Assembly: GCF_017875645.1 (NCBI RefSeq)
Contig: NZ_JAGGMR010000001.1
Location: forward strand, 1,612,001 to 1,676,000
DNA: 64,000 bases
Direction: 5' to 3'
Source of the DNA: Nocardia goodfellowii
GTDB lineage: Bacteria; Actinomycetota; Actinomycetes; Mycobacteriales; Mycobacteriaceae
Shown: in pieces, positions 25,741 to 33,034 of the stretch
Layout: every line of letters starts with the position of its first letter
How positions within the stretch are numbered: position 1 is the first letter of the stretch
The notes under the pieces: generated by a model
Database searches by the model: none
What the model saw: only the letters and a program-made list of their open reading frames with translations
Told to the model about the DNA's origin: nothing
Position numbers and translations under genes: made by a program

Positions 25741-26102
25741 CGTGCTTGCTCCGTCGCAGACGGGCGGTCGACGGGCGGGGCGTCGGGCGGCACATCGCCG
25801 CGGGCATAGGTGTTTTGGGTGTCGACGGTGAGGACATCGCACACCGCGATTAACGCGGCCGGCACTCTCCCATCGAAGTCCCGCAGGCTGTGCACCATCA
25901 CGGCGTCGGCGCGCTGGAGTTGCACCTCACCGATCAACATCTGCACGGGGTCCAGTGGCCGGTTCAGCACGACAGCGGAGGCGAGGGAGTAGCCGAGCAG
26001 CAGCGAGCGGGCACGCGCCTGCTGATACTCCCACCCTCGGCGGGCTCCGGCGAGGTCGGCGCGCTGGTAGATGATCACGCGGGGCCGGTCGGGTTCAGCC
26101 AT
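25737..26102 (-). CDS. Resolvase-like domain without catalytic serine (121 aa)
   Basis: The pattern RVIIYQRADLAGARRG, a later QQARARSLLLGYSL and ADAVMVHSLRDFDGR follow the strand-helix order of a serine-recombinase N-terminal domain (normally YxRVS...Q...DAVVV..LDRLGR). The position of the nucleophilic serine is Ala-Asp here, and there is no C-terminal DNA-binding domain, so it cannot recombine DNA by the known mechanism. GGGAGGAGG precedes ATG 26102. It may have been recruited as a regulator or structural partner. The fold call is by eye. Confidence 0.55.
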   Translation of the reverse strand: MAEPDRPRVIIYQRADLAGARRGWEYQQARARSLLLGYSLASAVVLNRPLDPVQMLIGEVQLQRADAVMVHSLRDFDGRVPAALIAVCDVLTVDTQNTYARGDVPPDAPPVDRPSATEQAR

Positions 26103-26104
26103 CC

Positions 26105-26245
26105 TCACCACCTCCTCCCGTCGAGGTCGCCGCAACTTCGGGCGTCGGCGGGTTTGGGTCGGGTTGCGCGGTGTGTGTAGTAGCACGCGGTGACGAGAAG
26201 AGCCAGCACTAGCGTGATCGCGGTGCCAGCGAGGATCATTGGCAT
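26105..26245 (-). CDS. Single-span membrane peptide (46 aa)
   Basis: The product is one hydrophobic helix (MPMILAGTAITLVLALLVTA) followed by a basic cytoplasmic-type tail. GGAGG lies nine bases before ATG 26245; an in-frame ATG at 26260 is possible. It is the first gene of the leftward island operon, two bases upstream of the resolvase-like gene. Confidence 0.6.
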   Translation of the reverse strand: MPMILAGTAITLVLALLVTACYYTHRATRPKPADARSCGDLDGRRW

Positions 26246-26472
26246 GTCGGGTGCCTCCATTTCCCTGGAACGGCTGGAGTGCACCCGACGCCGGGAATCC
26301 GCCCTCTGGCAACGCTTTCGCGCTGGTGGAGTGCCCGTATGAGTGAGGCAATCACCGGCGCCGGGTACAGATATCAGCGTCTTGGATACGAGCGGTAGGC
26401 GGAAGCGCAAAACTATAGGCAAATAACGGCATCGACCCGTTTGGGGGAGCCACGAACACCAAGCTCCGAGAT

Positions 26473-27687
26473 TTGCGATTGGCTCGCGGTATGACCCAGG
26501 CCGAGGTTGCCGAGGCGGTGTGCGATGAGATCGAGCGCGCTACCGGGCGGCGGCCTTCTATCACCGGTCAGGCGATTTACCGGCTGGAGGCCGGTGAGCT
26601 GACGTGGCCGAGGAATGCGACACGCGCGGCCCTCATGGCAGTCTTGGGTAGTTCTTCGGCGGCCGATCTCGGCTTGTATCCGAAGCGCACCCGACGTGAT
26701 GTCGAAAGGGAAGAGGCCACGAAGCGCAGGCAATTCGGACTGACTGGGCTGGTCGTGCCAATCGCAGCTATGGATGCTCCGGGACGAGCGGGCAGTGTCG
26801 ATCTCGAGGAAATGCGTGCCCGGTTCACCCGCCTACAAGAGTTGGACTCGTTCCTCGGTGGCGGTGACACGTTCCGGCTGTACGCGGCGGAACTCGCGAA
26901 AACCGAACTGACCCTTGCCCGGTCCAGCTGTTCCGCCGCCGTCCGTACGGCGTTGACGGGACTGGCCGGGGAACAAGCGCAGCAAGCTGGCTGGGCGGCA
27001 TTCGATGCGGGATTCGCCAGTCAAGCTCTCGACCTGTACGAGTACAGCCACCGTGCCGCGCAGGAGGCGGGTTGCCCCGAGCTGGCCGCGAACGCGCTCA
27101 TACAGATCGCTTACGCCATTGGTAGTTCCGGTGCGATCGCCGCGGCAGACGCGGCATGCTCGACGGTCGGTACCGCGGCGCCGGCCAAAGCGCGAGCGAT
27201 GCTGGAATCGAGGCGTGCGTGGTCGCTGGCGACTACGGGGGACCGTGACGGTGCCGCCCGCGCGTTGGATGCATCCTATGAGGCGTTGGAAGATAGTGAC
27301 CGCCAGCCTGCGGCGCGTTGGTTCGACTGGGTGAACCGGGCGGAACTCGACATTATGACGGGGCGGGTGTGGTCGGTGCTGCACGCCCCGGAGAAGGCGA
27401 CACCACCGCTGACGCGGGCACTAGCCGACTATCCCGATCACTGGTCACGCGACAAATCGTTGTATATGACATGGCTGGCCGATGCCCACCTTGATGCCGG
27501 GAATGTCGACGAAGCTATGCAGATCACCGGCCGCGCGTTTGATCTCGCTGTGCAGGTCGCTTCGGTCCGGCCGTTGACTCGGGTCCGGCAAGTGAGTGCG
27601 CGGTGTGTGTCGGCCGGTATCGCAGGAGCAGCGACCCTGCACCGGCGGGTGGTGGGGGCGCGAGTGCCTATTCCGCAGCGATTGTAG
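26473..27687 (+). CDS. XRE regulator with TPR-like C-terminal domain (island)
   Basis: The N-terminus is a helix-turn-helix (RGMTQAEVAEAVCDEIE, then SITGQAIYRLEAGELTWP) and the rest a long helical-repeat domain (AAELAKTELTLARSS, DLYEYSHRAAQEAGCPEL) of the kind that senses peptides or partner proteins. In-frame codons for TKLRDL, which would complete the HTH, lie upstream of the TTG at 26473, but no ATG or GTG follows the in-frame TAG there; the true start is uncertain. It is divergent from the leftward operon across 227 bp and probably controls it. It overlaps the convergent CutA gene by 20 bp. Confidence 0.78.
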   Translation: MRLARGMTQAEVAEAVCDEIERATGRRPSITGQAIYRLEAGELTWPRNATRAALMAVLGSSSAADLGLYPKRTRRDVEREEATKRRQFGLTGLVVPIAAMDAPGRAGSVDLEEMRARFTRLQELDSFLGGGDTFRLYAAELAKTELTLARSSCSAAVRTALTGLAGEQAQQAGWAAFDAGFASQALDLYEYSHRAAQEAGCPELAANALIQIAYAIGSSGAIAAADAACSTVGTAAPAKARAMLESRRAWSLATTGDRDGAARALDASYEALEDSDRQPAARWFDWVNRAELDIMTGRVWSVLHAPEKATPPLTRALADYPDHWSRDKSLYMTWLADAHLDAGNVDEAMQITGRAFDLAVQVASVRPLTRVRQVSARCVSAGIAGAATLHRRVVGARVPIPQRL

Positions 27688-28003
27688 ATTTCCGCGCCCA
27701 TTCGATATAGGCGTCCGAGCACGCCCCGATCGGCACTCCGATCAGTTCGGGGTTGTCCCACGGGTGCAAGGTCCGAATCCGGTCCATCAACTGGTCCACA
27801 ATGCCGGCCGGGGTGCGGAGTTCGACACGCCACTCTTCGCCCGTGCCGGACTCTCCGAGATGCCACCACACCGACTTCACGGGGCCGCTGATCCACGCGG
27901 CGGCGGCGAGTTGTTCGGCGACAGCCGCTTTCGCGATGTCTTCGGCGGCTTGCTCGGTCGGCGTTGTGGTGGTCACGGTCCAGACGGTGGGGGTGGATGC
28001 CAT
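27668..28003 (-). CDS. cutA: CutA-like divalent-cation tolerance protein
   Basis: The 111-residue protein matches the CutA1 trimer fold throughout: VTTTTPTEQAAEDIAKAAV, ISGPVKSVWWHLGESGTGEE, and RTLHPWDNPELIGVPIG. CutA proteins are small conserved trimers once linked to copper tolerance, with real function unclear. ATG 28003 is chosen because the first strand begins just after; the frame to 28048 is Arg-rich. It lies inside the att-bounded island, so it is probably cargo or a recruited copy. Confidence 0.82.
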   Translation of the reverse strand: MASTPTVWTVTTTTPTEQAAEDIAKAAVAEQLAAAAWISGPVKSVWWHLGESGTGEEWRVELRTPAGIVDQLMDRIRTLHPWDNPELIGVPIGACSDAYIEWARKSTIAAE

Positions 28004-28370
28004 GGCGGCCAGCCTAAGACGTCGCGCCGCGCGTCGACGGTGGTTCACCGGGACCGCCGGACCGCACGACTCGTCGCGGTTGATGGCCGTGGTCGGGGCG
28101 CACCGTCAGCCGGTAGGAGCCGCTGACACCGCCGGTCAGCGGAAGCAGTCCAGTGACGGACCTCGACGACGAAGACAGGGAAGCCTATGAGGCTGCGAAT
28201 GAGGTGGTAGTCGAAACCTGCGATCGCCTGATTGCGGTGTGGGGATTCCAAGTCAGCGAACGGTGGCATGGGACGGCCACCGATCGGGTGCGTCGCTCGG
28301 TTTGGAGAGGACCCGATCGGAAACCATGGATAGGGTACAACTTTGGGTACAGTGCCCCGGAGCTAAAGAA

Positions 28371-28403
28371 AGGCCCTGCATCAGCACACGCTGGTCAGGG
28401 CCT
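28371..28403. terminator. Terminator of tRNA-Gly
   Basis: AGGCCCTG at 28371-28378 pairs with CAGGGCCT at 28396-28403, with an inner CAGC/GCTG stem. On the minus strand it follows the tRNA 3' end and is followed by TTTCTTT; on the plus strand TTTT follows at 28405. The right half of the stem is included in the att repeat. Confidence 0.75.
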
Positions 28404-28457
28404 GTTTTCCGTGGAGCCGATGACGGGAATCGAACCCGCGCTGTCTGCTTGGGAAGC
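28399..28457. repeat. Right att repeat within tRNA-Gly
   Basis: Identical over 59 bp to 21575-21633. Here it is continuous with the intact tRNA 5' half, so this side keeps the functional tRNA. The repeat pair encloses about 6.8 kb. Confidence 0.9.
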
Positions 28458-28485
28458 AGAAGTTCTACCATTGAACTACATCGGC
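28412..28485 (-). tRNA. tRNA-Gly (anticodon TCC)
   Basis: On the minus strand the gene starts GCCGATGTAGTTCAATGGT at 28485 and ends CATCGGCTCCA at 28412, with a 7-bp acceptor stem (GCCGATG/CATCGGC), the T arm GCGGGTTCGATTCCCGT and the anticodon loop TTCCCAA reading TCC. The CCA end is encoded. It is the insertion site of the island. Confidence 0.95.
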
Positions 28486-28611
28486 AGTGCTTGTATGCGT
28501 CCGTGAGCTTAGCAGACGGCCCGCTGCGGGAGGCAAGTCCATTACCATTCGTTGCAGGGTGGTCGGGCCAGTCGATTGGCTATTCGATCACTATCGGAGG
28601 AGGCTCGACGG

Positions 28612-28773
28612 ATGAGTACGGAAGACGGGCATGCGCCCGGGCTATTCAGTCATGAAACCGCGCCGTTGACGGCGTTTCCAATGGCCGACGAGGGTGCTCC
28701 GCATCATCGCCCGGTCTTCAGCGCCGACGAGTCGGCGGCGGCACAGGATCCGGCGGGCAGGGCCGGCGACTAG
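28612..28773 (+). CDS. Small hypothetical protein (53 aa)
   Basis: A strong GGAGGAGG ribosome site precedes ATG 28612. The product is acidic and polar (MSTEDGHAPGLFSHETAPLT, ending DPAGRAGD), with no hydrophobic segment or recognised family. It lies between tRNA-Gly and dcd on the plus strand. Confidence 0.55.
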   Translation: MSTEDGHAPGLFSHETAPLTAFPMADEGAPHHRPVFSADESAAAQDPAGRAGD

Positions 28774-28858
28774 CCGCCAGGGTCGGGGGATCATCGCAAA
28801 TCAGGCAGAGCACCGGCCGCGCGGCATCGGGTAGCCGGCGACCACTACGCTGCTCCCC

Positions 28859-29458
28859 GTGCTGCTTTCCGATCGTGACATCCGTGCGGAGATCGCCGCT
28901 GGGCGTCTCGGGGTCGAACCGTTGCTGGAAAATCTGATCCAGCCGTCGAGTATCGACGTGCGGCTGGACCGGTTGTTCCGGGTCTTCGACAACTCCCGCT
29001 ACACCCACATCGATCCGGCCCAGCGCCAGGACGAGCTGACCAGCCTGGTGGAACCCCCCGAGGGGGAGCCGTTCGTGCTGCACCCGGGTGAGTTCGTGCT
29101 CGGGTCCACGCTCGAGGTGTGCACGCTGCCCGACGATCTGGCCGGGCGGCTGGAGGGCAAGTCGAGCCTGGGCCGGCTGGGTCTGCTGACGCATTCGACC
29201 GCGGGATTCATCGATCCCGGCTTCAGCGGGCACATCACCCTGGAGCTGTCGAATGTGGCGAACCTGCCGATCACGCTGTGGCCGGGAATGAAGATCGGGC
29301 AGCTGTGCCTGATCCGGTTGAGCAGCCCGGCCGAGCATCCGTACGGCAGCGCGTCGGTCGGCTCGAAGTATCAGGGGCAGCGCGGGCCGACGCCGTCGAA
29401 GTCCTATCTCAACTTCCCGCTGTCGGCGGACGTGGTCAATACGGTGGAGGCGCGCTGA
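28859..29458 (+). CDS. dcd: dCTP deaminase
   Basis: The 199-residue enzyme deaminates dCTP in the cytosolic dUMP/dTMP pathway. The trimeric dUTPase-fold motifs are clear: [53 protein letters not shown] and [17 protein letters not shown]. In mycobacteria this enzyme is bifunctional (dCTP deaminase plus dUTPase), and the same is likely here. It starts at GTG 28859. The last 55 bp overlap the antisense membrane-protein gene. Confidence 0.94.
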   Translation: MLLSDRDIRAEIAAGRLGVEPLLENLIQPSSIDVRLDRLFRVFDNSRYTHIDPAQRQDELTSLVEPPEGEPFVLHPGEFVLGSTLEVCTLPDDLAGRLEGKSSLGRLGLLTHSTAGFIDPGFSGHITLELSNVANLPITLWPGMKIGQLCLIRLSSPAEHPYGSASVGSKYQGQRGPTPSKSYLNFPLSADVVNTVEAR

Positions 29459-29805
29459 AAGTGGTTGCGGGCCGCGGCCGGTAGCCACAGCAGGAGCAGG
29501 ATCACCGTCGAGAGCGTCCAGCCGAACAGCAGCGCGGCGTGCACCCCGCTCGCCGGGAACAGCGCCCACACCACGAAGCGTCCGGCGAATTGGCAGCCGA
29601 GCAGGATGGTGATGGTGACGCGAGCCCAGTTCCGGCCGCGCCGGATCGGTAGCAGCAGCGCCGCGTAGAGCGGCGCGCCGATCGAGTGGTAGATGGTGCC
29701 GGGGTTCCAGCCGAACGGCGGAATCAGCAGGACGACAATGTGATTGATCGCGTGCATGCCGATGCCGACGACGGCGATTCGCACCGGGATGGGTGTCTTT
29801 GACAT
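29404..29805 (-). CDS. Small integral membrane protein (133 aa)
   Basis: Four hydrophobic segments are visible ([73 protein letters not shown]), so it is a polytopic inner-membrane protein. No family is recognised. Its C-terminal 18 codons are antisense to the end of dcd. Confidence 0.68.
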   Translation of the reverse strand: MSKTPIPVRIAVVGIGMHAINHIVVLLIPPFGWNPGTIYHSIGAPLYAALLLPIRRGRNWARVTITILLGCQFAGRFVVWALFPASGVHAALLFGWTLSTVILLLLWLPAAARNHFQRASTVLTTSADSGKLR

Positions 29806-29871
29806 GCGGGTAAAGCTAAAGTCCGCGACCAGCGCCGGTATTGGACGAATCGGTCCTCGATGCCGGGCCGG

Positions 29872-30795
29872 TCACGGTGACGTGTCGGCCGGTGCGAAGA
29901 GACGGCCGGGCGTGGTTCCGGCGAAGCGGTGAAAGTCGCGGATGAGGTGCGACTGGTCGTAATAGCCCAGGTCGGCGGCGACGGCGCTCGGATCGCTCCC
30001 CAATACGGTGAGCGCGTGCGAGAAACGCAGCAGGGAGCTGTAATCCTTCGGCGGCAGACCCACCTGCTCGGTGAATCGCCGACGGAAATACCGGTGGCTC
30101 CAACCGATTTCGTCGGCCAGCGCGGTGACCGCGGTCCCGCGCTGTCGGCGTAGCGCCGCTACCGCGTGTGTGATCGCCGGATCGGCGGGTGCGGCCGCAG
30201 TTCGGCGTAGTGCCGCCTCCGCGTGTGTGATCGCCGGGTCAGCGGGCGCCGCCGCAATTCGGCGTAGCGCCGCTACGGCGTGTGTGATCGCCGGATCGGC
30301 GGGCGCGGCCGCAGCGGCGCGGTCCCGCACGAACCCCGCGACCAGGGCGAACCGTTGCGTCCAGTCGACGGCGTGGGCGAGGCGATCGGTCAGCTCGCCC
30401 GCGGGTCGGCCGATCAACGCACCCAAGTCCGCTGTGGTGTTTCGCAATTCGCCCATCGGCACGCCGAGCAATCGCCGCGCGGCCAGCGGCCCGAGTTGGA
30501 CTTGGACGCTGTGCATCCGGCCGGAATGTTCCGTGCGACCGCCGCGGTCGTGCATGCCGATCACCAGCGCGGTCGGTTCGATCGCGCGCCCGCCGAACAC
30601 CCCGTCCAAAGCGAAAACGATCTTCACGGTGCCGCCGGGAATCTTCCTGCGCCGCACCGTTTCCGGCTCGGTGACGTCGAACCCGAAACATCGGATGACG
30701 TCCAGCCCCTCGAACAGGGCCGCGGGGGAGTGCACTACGTCCTTGGCGCGCACCTGGTAGATCCCGCGCAGCTCCAGGACTCGGGCGGCGTCCAT
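29872..30795 (-). CDS. AraC family regulator with a triplicated internal repeat
   Basis: The 307-residue protein has an N-terminal beta-rich sensor domain (VRRRKIPGGTVKIVFALDG) and a C-terminal AraC double HTH (TALADEIGWSHRYFRRRFTE; AADLGYYDQSHLIRDFHRF). Between them lie three near-identical 19-residue units built on AAAPADPAITHAVAALRR, where related regulators would have one. The helix extension may change the spacing of sensor and DNA-binding domains. The start at 30795 is chosen by domain onset; its ribosome site (GGGGAG) is unusually close. The target is unknown. Confidence 0.82.
   Translation of the reverse strand: MDAARVLELRGIYQVRAKDVVHSPAALFEGLDVIRCFGFDVTEPETVRRRKIPGGTVKIVFALDGVFGGRAIEPTALVIGMHDRGGRTEHSGRMHSVQVQLGPLAARRLLGVPMGELRNTTADLGALIGRPAGELTDRLAHAVDWTQRFALVAGFVRDRAAAAAPADPAITHAVAALRRIAAAPADPAITHAEAALRRTAAAPADPAITHAVAALRRQRGTAVTALADEIGWSHRYFRRRFTEQVGLPPKDYSSLLRFSHALTVLGSDPSAVAADLGYYDQSHLIRDFHRFAGTTPGRLFAPADTSP
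30146..30316. repeat. 57-bp tandem repeat, three copies, inside araC-type gene
   Basis: Units begin at 30146, 30203 and 30260 with CGGCGTAG(C/T)GCCGC and are about 90 percent identical, each carrying GTGTGTGATCGCCGG. The period is a multiple of three, so the frame is kept. It looks like a recent in-frame expansion, variable between strains in principle. Confidence 0.85.
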
Positions 30796-30935
30796 CTCCC
30801 CACAGTAGGCCCGAAATGTGCTGCGGCCGAGTCCGCCTCGTCGACTGTGGAAAAGAGGCGGACCCGGCCGGTGTAGCAGCGCCCCGGGCGCAAGCGGGTA
30901 GCCCGGGGCGGCGGCGGGGACCGACGACGCAATTT

Positions 30936-31385
30936 TCAGTCCCCGCCGCCCGCTCCCACCGCCAGCGCCGTCGTGATGACGACGGATAACGGCGGGAGCG
31001 TGTCGCCGCGTCTCGGCGGGCTGACCCAGAAGCACCCTTCCCGGGTCCAGCGACCGAGACCGGTCGGCAACATCACGGCACTGCCGATCGCGGGTATTCC
31101 GATATCGAGTCGGTTCAGTACCTCCAATACCTGTGCGCCTGGGCGGCTGTCCGGCGCGGCGAGAAAACTCCAGCGGATCTGCCGGGCCAGCATCGGACCC
31201 CTCGTCCCCTGCTGTTCCAGTGCCGCCCTGACCTTTTCAGCGCGCGCCGTGGGCAAGTGCACGACACAGACACGGCTACTGATGGGCAGCATCGCGAATC
31301 CGCCACGCTCGATCACCGGTAAGTCGTATTCGTGCCGGTAGAAGGCCACCCAATCATCGACTGTCCTGAGTTTGTCCACATTCAC
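30936..31385 (-). CDS. Hypothetical protein divergent from XRE regulator (149 aa)
   Basis: A soluble protein with segments DDWVAFYRHEYDLPV, SSRVCVVHLPTARAEKVRAA and TGLGRWTREGCFWVSPP. Its overall pattern is seen in actinobacterial proteins encoded beside XRE/TPR regulators, some annotated as primase/polymerase-like, but no catalytic motif is evident. AAGGAG stands six bases before GTG 31385. It shares a 201-bp divergent promoter region, containing a 24-bp palindrome, with the XRE gene. Confidence 0.65.
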   Translation of the reverse strand: MNVDKLRTVDDWVAFYRHEYDLPVIERGGFAMLPISSRVCVVHLPTARAEKVRAALEQQGTRGPMLARQIRWSFLAAPDSRPGAQVLEVLNRLDIGIPAIGSAVMLPTGLGRWTREGCFWVSPPRRGDTLPPLSVVITTALAVGAGGGD

Positions 31386-31473
31386 GGCCAACTCCTTGCC
31401 TCCTGTATCAAGGGTCGCCTGAGGAACGCGGACGCGGTAACGCCCTCCTGCCCGCATTCCGCTGCCCTTCCAC

Positions 31474-31497
31474 TGCCCCTGCCCCGGGGCAGGGGCA
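31474..31497. promoter_or_regulatory. Perfect 24-bp palindrome between divergent genes
   Basis: TGCCCCTGCCCC is followed directly by its exact complement GGGGCAGGGGCA, with no spacer, then AAAAAG. Each arm is itself a doubled TGCCCC. It lies midway between the 149-residue gene and the XRE/TPR regulator, a good candidate operator. Confidence 0.6.
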
Positions 31498-31586
31498 AAA
31501 AGACTGATAGCGACACCGAATTGTTTGTGGCCTCCGGCACAATCGCCTCGTACCCTGGGAAAGAGTTCGTGCGAAGGGATGACATC

Positions 31587-32984
31587 GTGGTCAGGCAATG
31601 GTCAGGACGAGAGACCCGTGCCCTTCGCGATGCCAAGCGGATGAGTATCCGGGAGTTCGCGGCGCACCTCGGTGTGCACGAACGTCTGGTGTCGAAGTGG
31701 GAAGCCGGCGGCGTCCGGGTGCACCCACGTCCTGTCAATCAAGCCGCACTGGATACATCCCTGGCAAGGTCCGACGATGTGGTGCGGGCCCGGTTCGCGG
31801 AATTGATCGAGCATTCGGGTACTCCCGGCCCCGGCACCGCTCGATCCGCCGCGCCTGGTTTCGAGTCGCCGGCCGCAGCGGCTGGTGTGTCTTATTCGAG
31901 TGACGCGGACCTTTTGGCTCTCATAGATGCCGGTGCGATGAGAGGTGATGCGTTAGCAGCGATTTCGGAGAGGGATCTGATCATGGCGGCTGCCCACGAG
32001 GCCAGCGAGCACGCCGGCCAGGCCGAGAGCACCAATGTCGGTGCGACCACCTTGGAACAGCTCGACGCCGACGTCACGCGCATCGCGAACGATTACGTGC
32101 ACATTCCACCGGTGCCGATGATGGTCGAGATGTTGCGGGTGCGGCGCCGGGTGTACCGGTTGCTGGAGGGGCATCAGCGCCCCGCCGACACATCGCACCT
32201 GTATCTGCTGGCGGGCACCCTGTCGGGGCTGCTCGCCAACGCCAGTACGGATTTGGGTTACTACGACGCCGCGGGCGAGCAGATTCGCGCCGCCTGGGCG
32301 TACGCGGAGTTGTGCGGGCACAACGGTTTACGCGCCTGGACCCGCGGTATGCACGCGCTCATCGAGTACGGCGCCGAACGTCCGCGCCGCGGTGTGCTGC
32401 TCGCTCAGAGCGGGCACGAATACGCCGAGTCGGCGACGGCGAAGGTGCGGTTGCTCAATATCGAGGCCAGGATCTGGTCGAAGATCGGCAGCCCCGCCGA
32501 CACCGACCGCTGTATCCGGGCGGCCGACGACGCGCGCGAAGCCGGCGCCGCCGACGACCTGCACGACGAGGTCGGCGGCGTCTTCGGGTTCCCCGACGCC
32601 AAATCGCAGTACTACGCGGGCGCCACCTACATCCATCTCGGCGAGGCCGAACCCGCGCTGGCCGCCACCCAGCGCGCGATCGAGCTATATGCCAACGGTC
32701 CCTCGGAGAAGCGCTCCTACGGCGCCGAATCGCTGGCCCGGGTGGACAACGCCGCCGCGCACCTGATCAACGGCAGCCTGGACGGTGCCGCCGAAGCCCT
32801 GCACCCGGTCCTCGGACTCGCCGAGGACAAACGCATCGTGCAGTTGGAGACGCGGCTCACCGGTGTACGCCGCCGGATGGCGGCGCCCAGCTTCCGCAAC
32901 GCGTCGGAGGCGCGTTTCCTGGACGAACGGATCGAGGAATTCTGCGGCGCGACCGCGGCCAAGGGCATACCGCCAGGTAGCTAG
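31587..32984 (+). CDS. XRE regulator with TPR-like C-terminal domain
   Basis: The 465-residue protein starts with a helix-turn-helix (ETRALRDAKRMSIREFAAHL, then GVHERLVSKWEAGG). A Ser/Ala-rich linker leads to a long helical-repeat region (TSHLYLLAGTLSGLLANAS; YYAGATYIHLGEAEPALAAT). Such actinobacterial regulators usually sense a partner protein or peptide. GTG 31587 follows GAAGGG; an in-frame GTG at 31569 is possible. The divergent 149-residue gene and the palindrome at 31474-31497 suggest an autoregulated pair. Confidence 0.83.
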   Translation: MVRQWSGRETRALRDAKRMSIREFAAHLGVHERLVSKWEAGGVRVHPRPVNQAALDTSLARSDDVVRARFAELIEHSGTPGPGTARSAAPGFESPAAAAGVSYSSDADLLALIDAGAMRGDALAAISERDLIMAAAHEASEHAGQAESTNVGATTLEQLDADVTRIANDYVHIPPVPMMVEMLRVRRRVYRLLEGHQRPADTSHLYLLAGTLSGLLANASTDLGYYDAAGEQIRAAWAYAELCGHNGLRAWTRGMHALIEYGAERPRRGVLLAQSGHEYAESATAKVRLLNIEARIWSKIGSPADTDRCIRAADDAREAGAADDLHDEVGGVFGFPDAKSQYYAGATYIHLGEAEPALAATQRAIELYANGPSEKRSYGAESLARVDNAAAHLINGSLDGAAEALHPVLGLAEDKRIVQLETRLTGVRRRMAAPSFRNASEARFLDERIEEFCGATAAKGIPPGS

Positions 32985-33034
32985 CTATGCGGCCCATCGA
33001 TTAATCCGTTGCGGAGGATGGCACCATTGATCGG

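Larger units (their letters stand above)
28153..28506 (+). pseudogene. Truncated ORF running through the tRNA region
   Basis: From GTG 28153 (GGAAG seven bases before) the frame reads plausibly coding for about 70 codons (MTDLDDEDREAYEAANEVVV, RLIAVWGFQVSERW), then continues across the terminator and antisense to tRNA-Gly, where it gives the familiar artefact reading TGIEPALSAWEAE. The first part may be a gene whose 3' end was lost when the island inserted. No family is recognised. Confidence 0.3.

Noticed and set aside
28411..28506. C-terminal coding part reading TGIEPALSAWEAE
   Set aside because: This is the well-known spurious translation antisense to tRNA-Gly, not a protein.
30146..30316. 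Regular repeats suggesting a CRISPR array
   Set aside because: Units are directly adjacent 57-bp copies without unique spacers and lie in frame inside an AraC-type gene.
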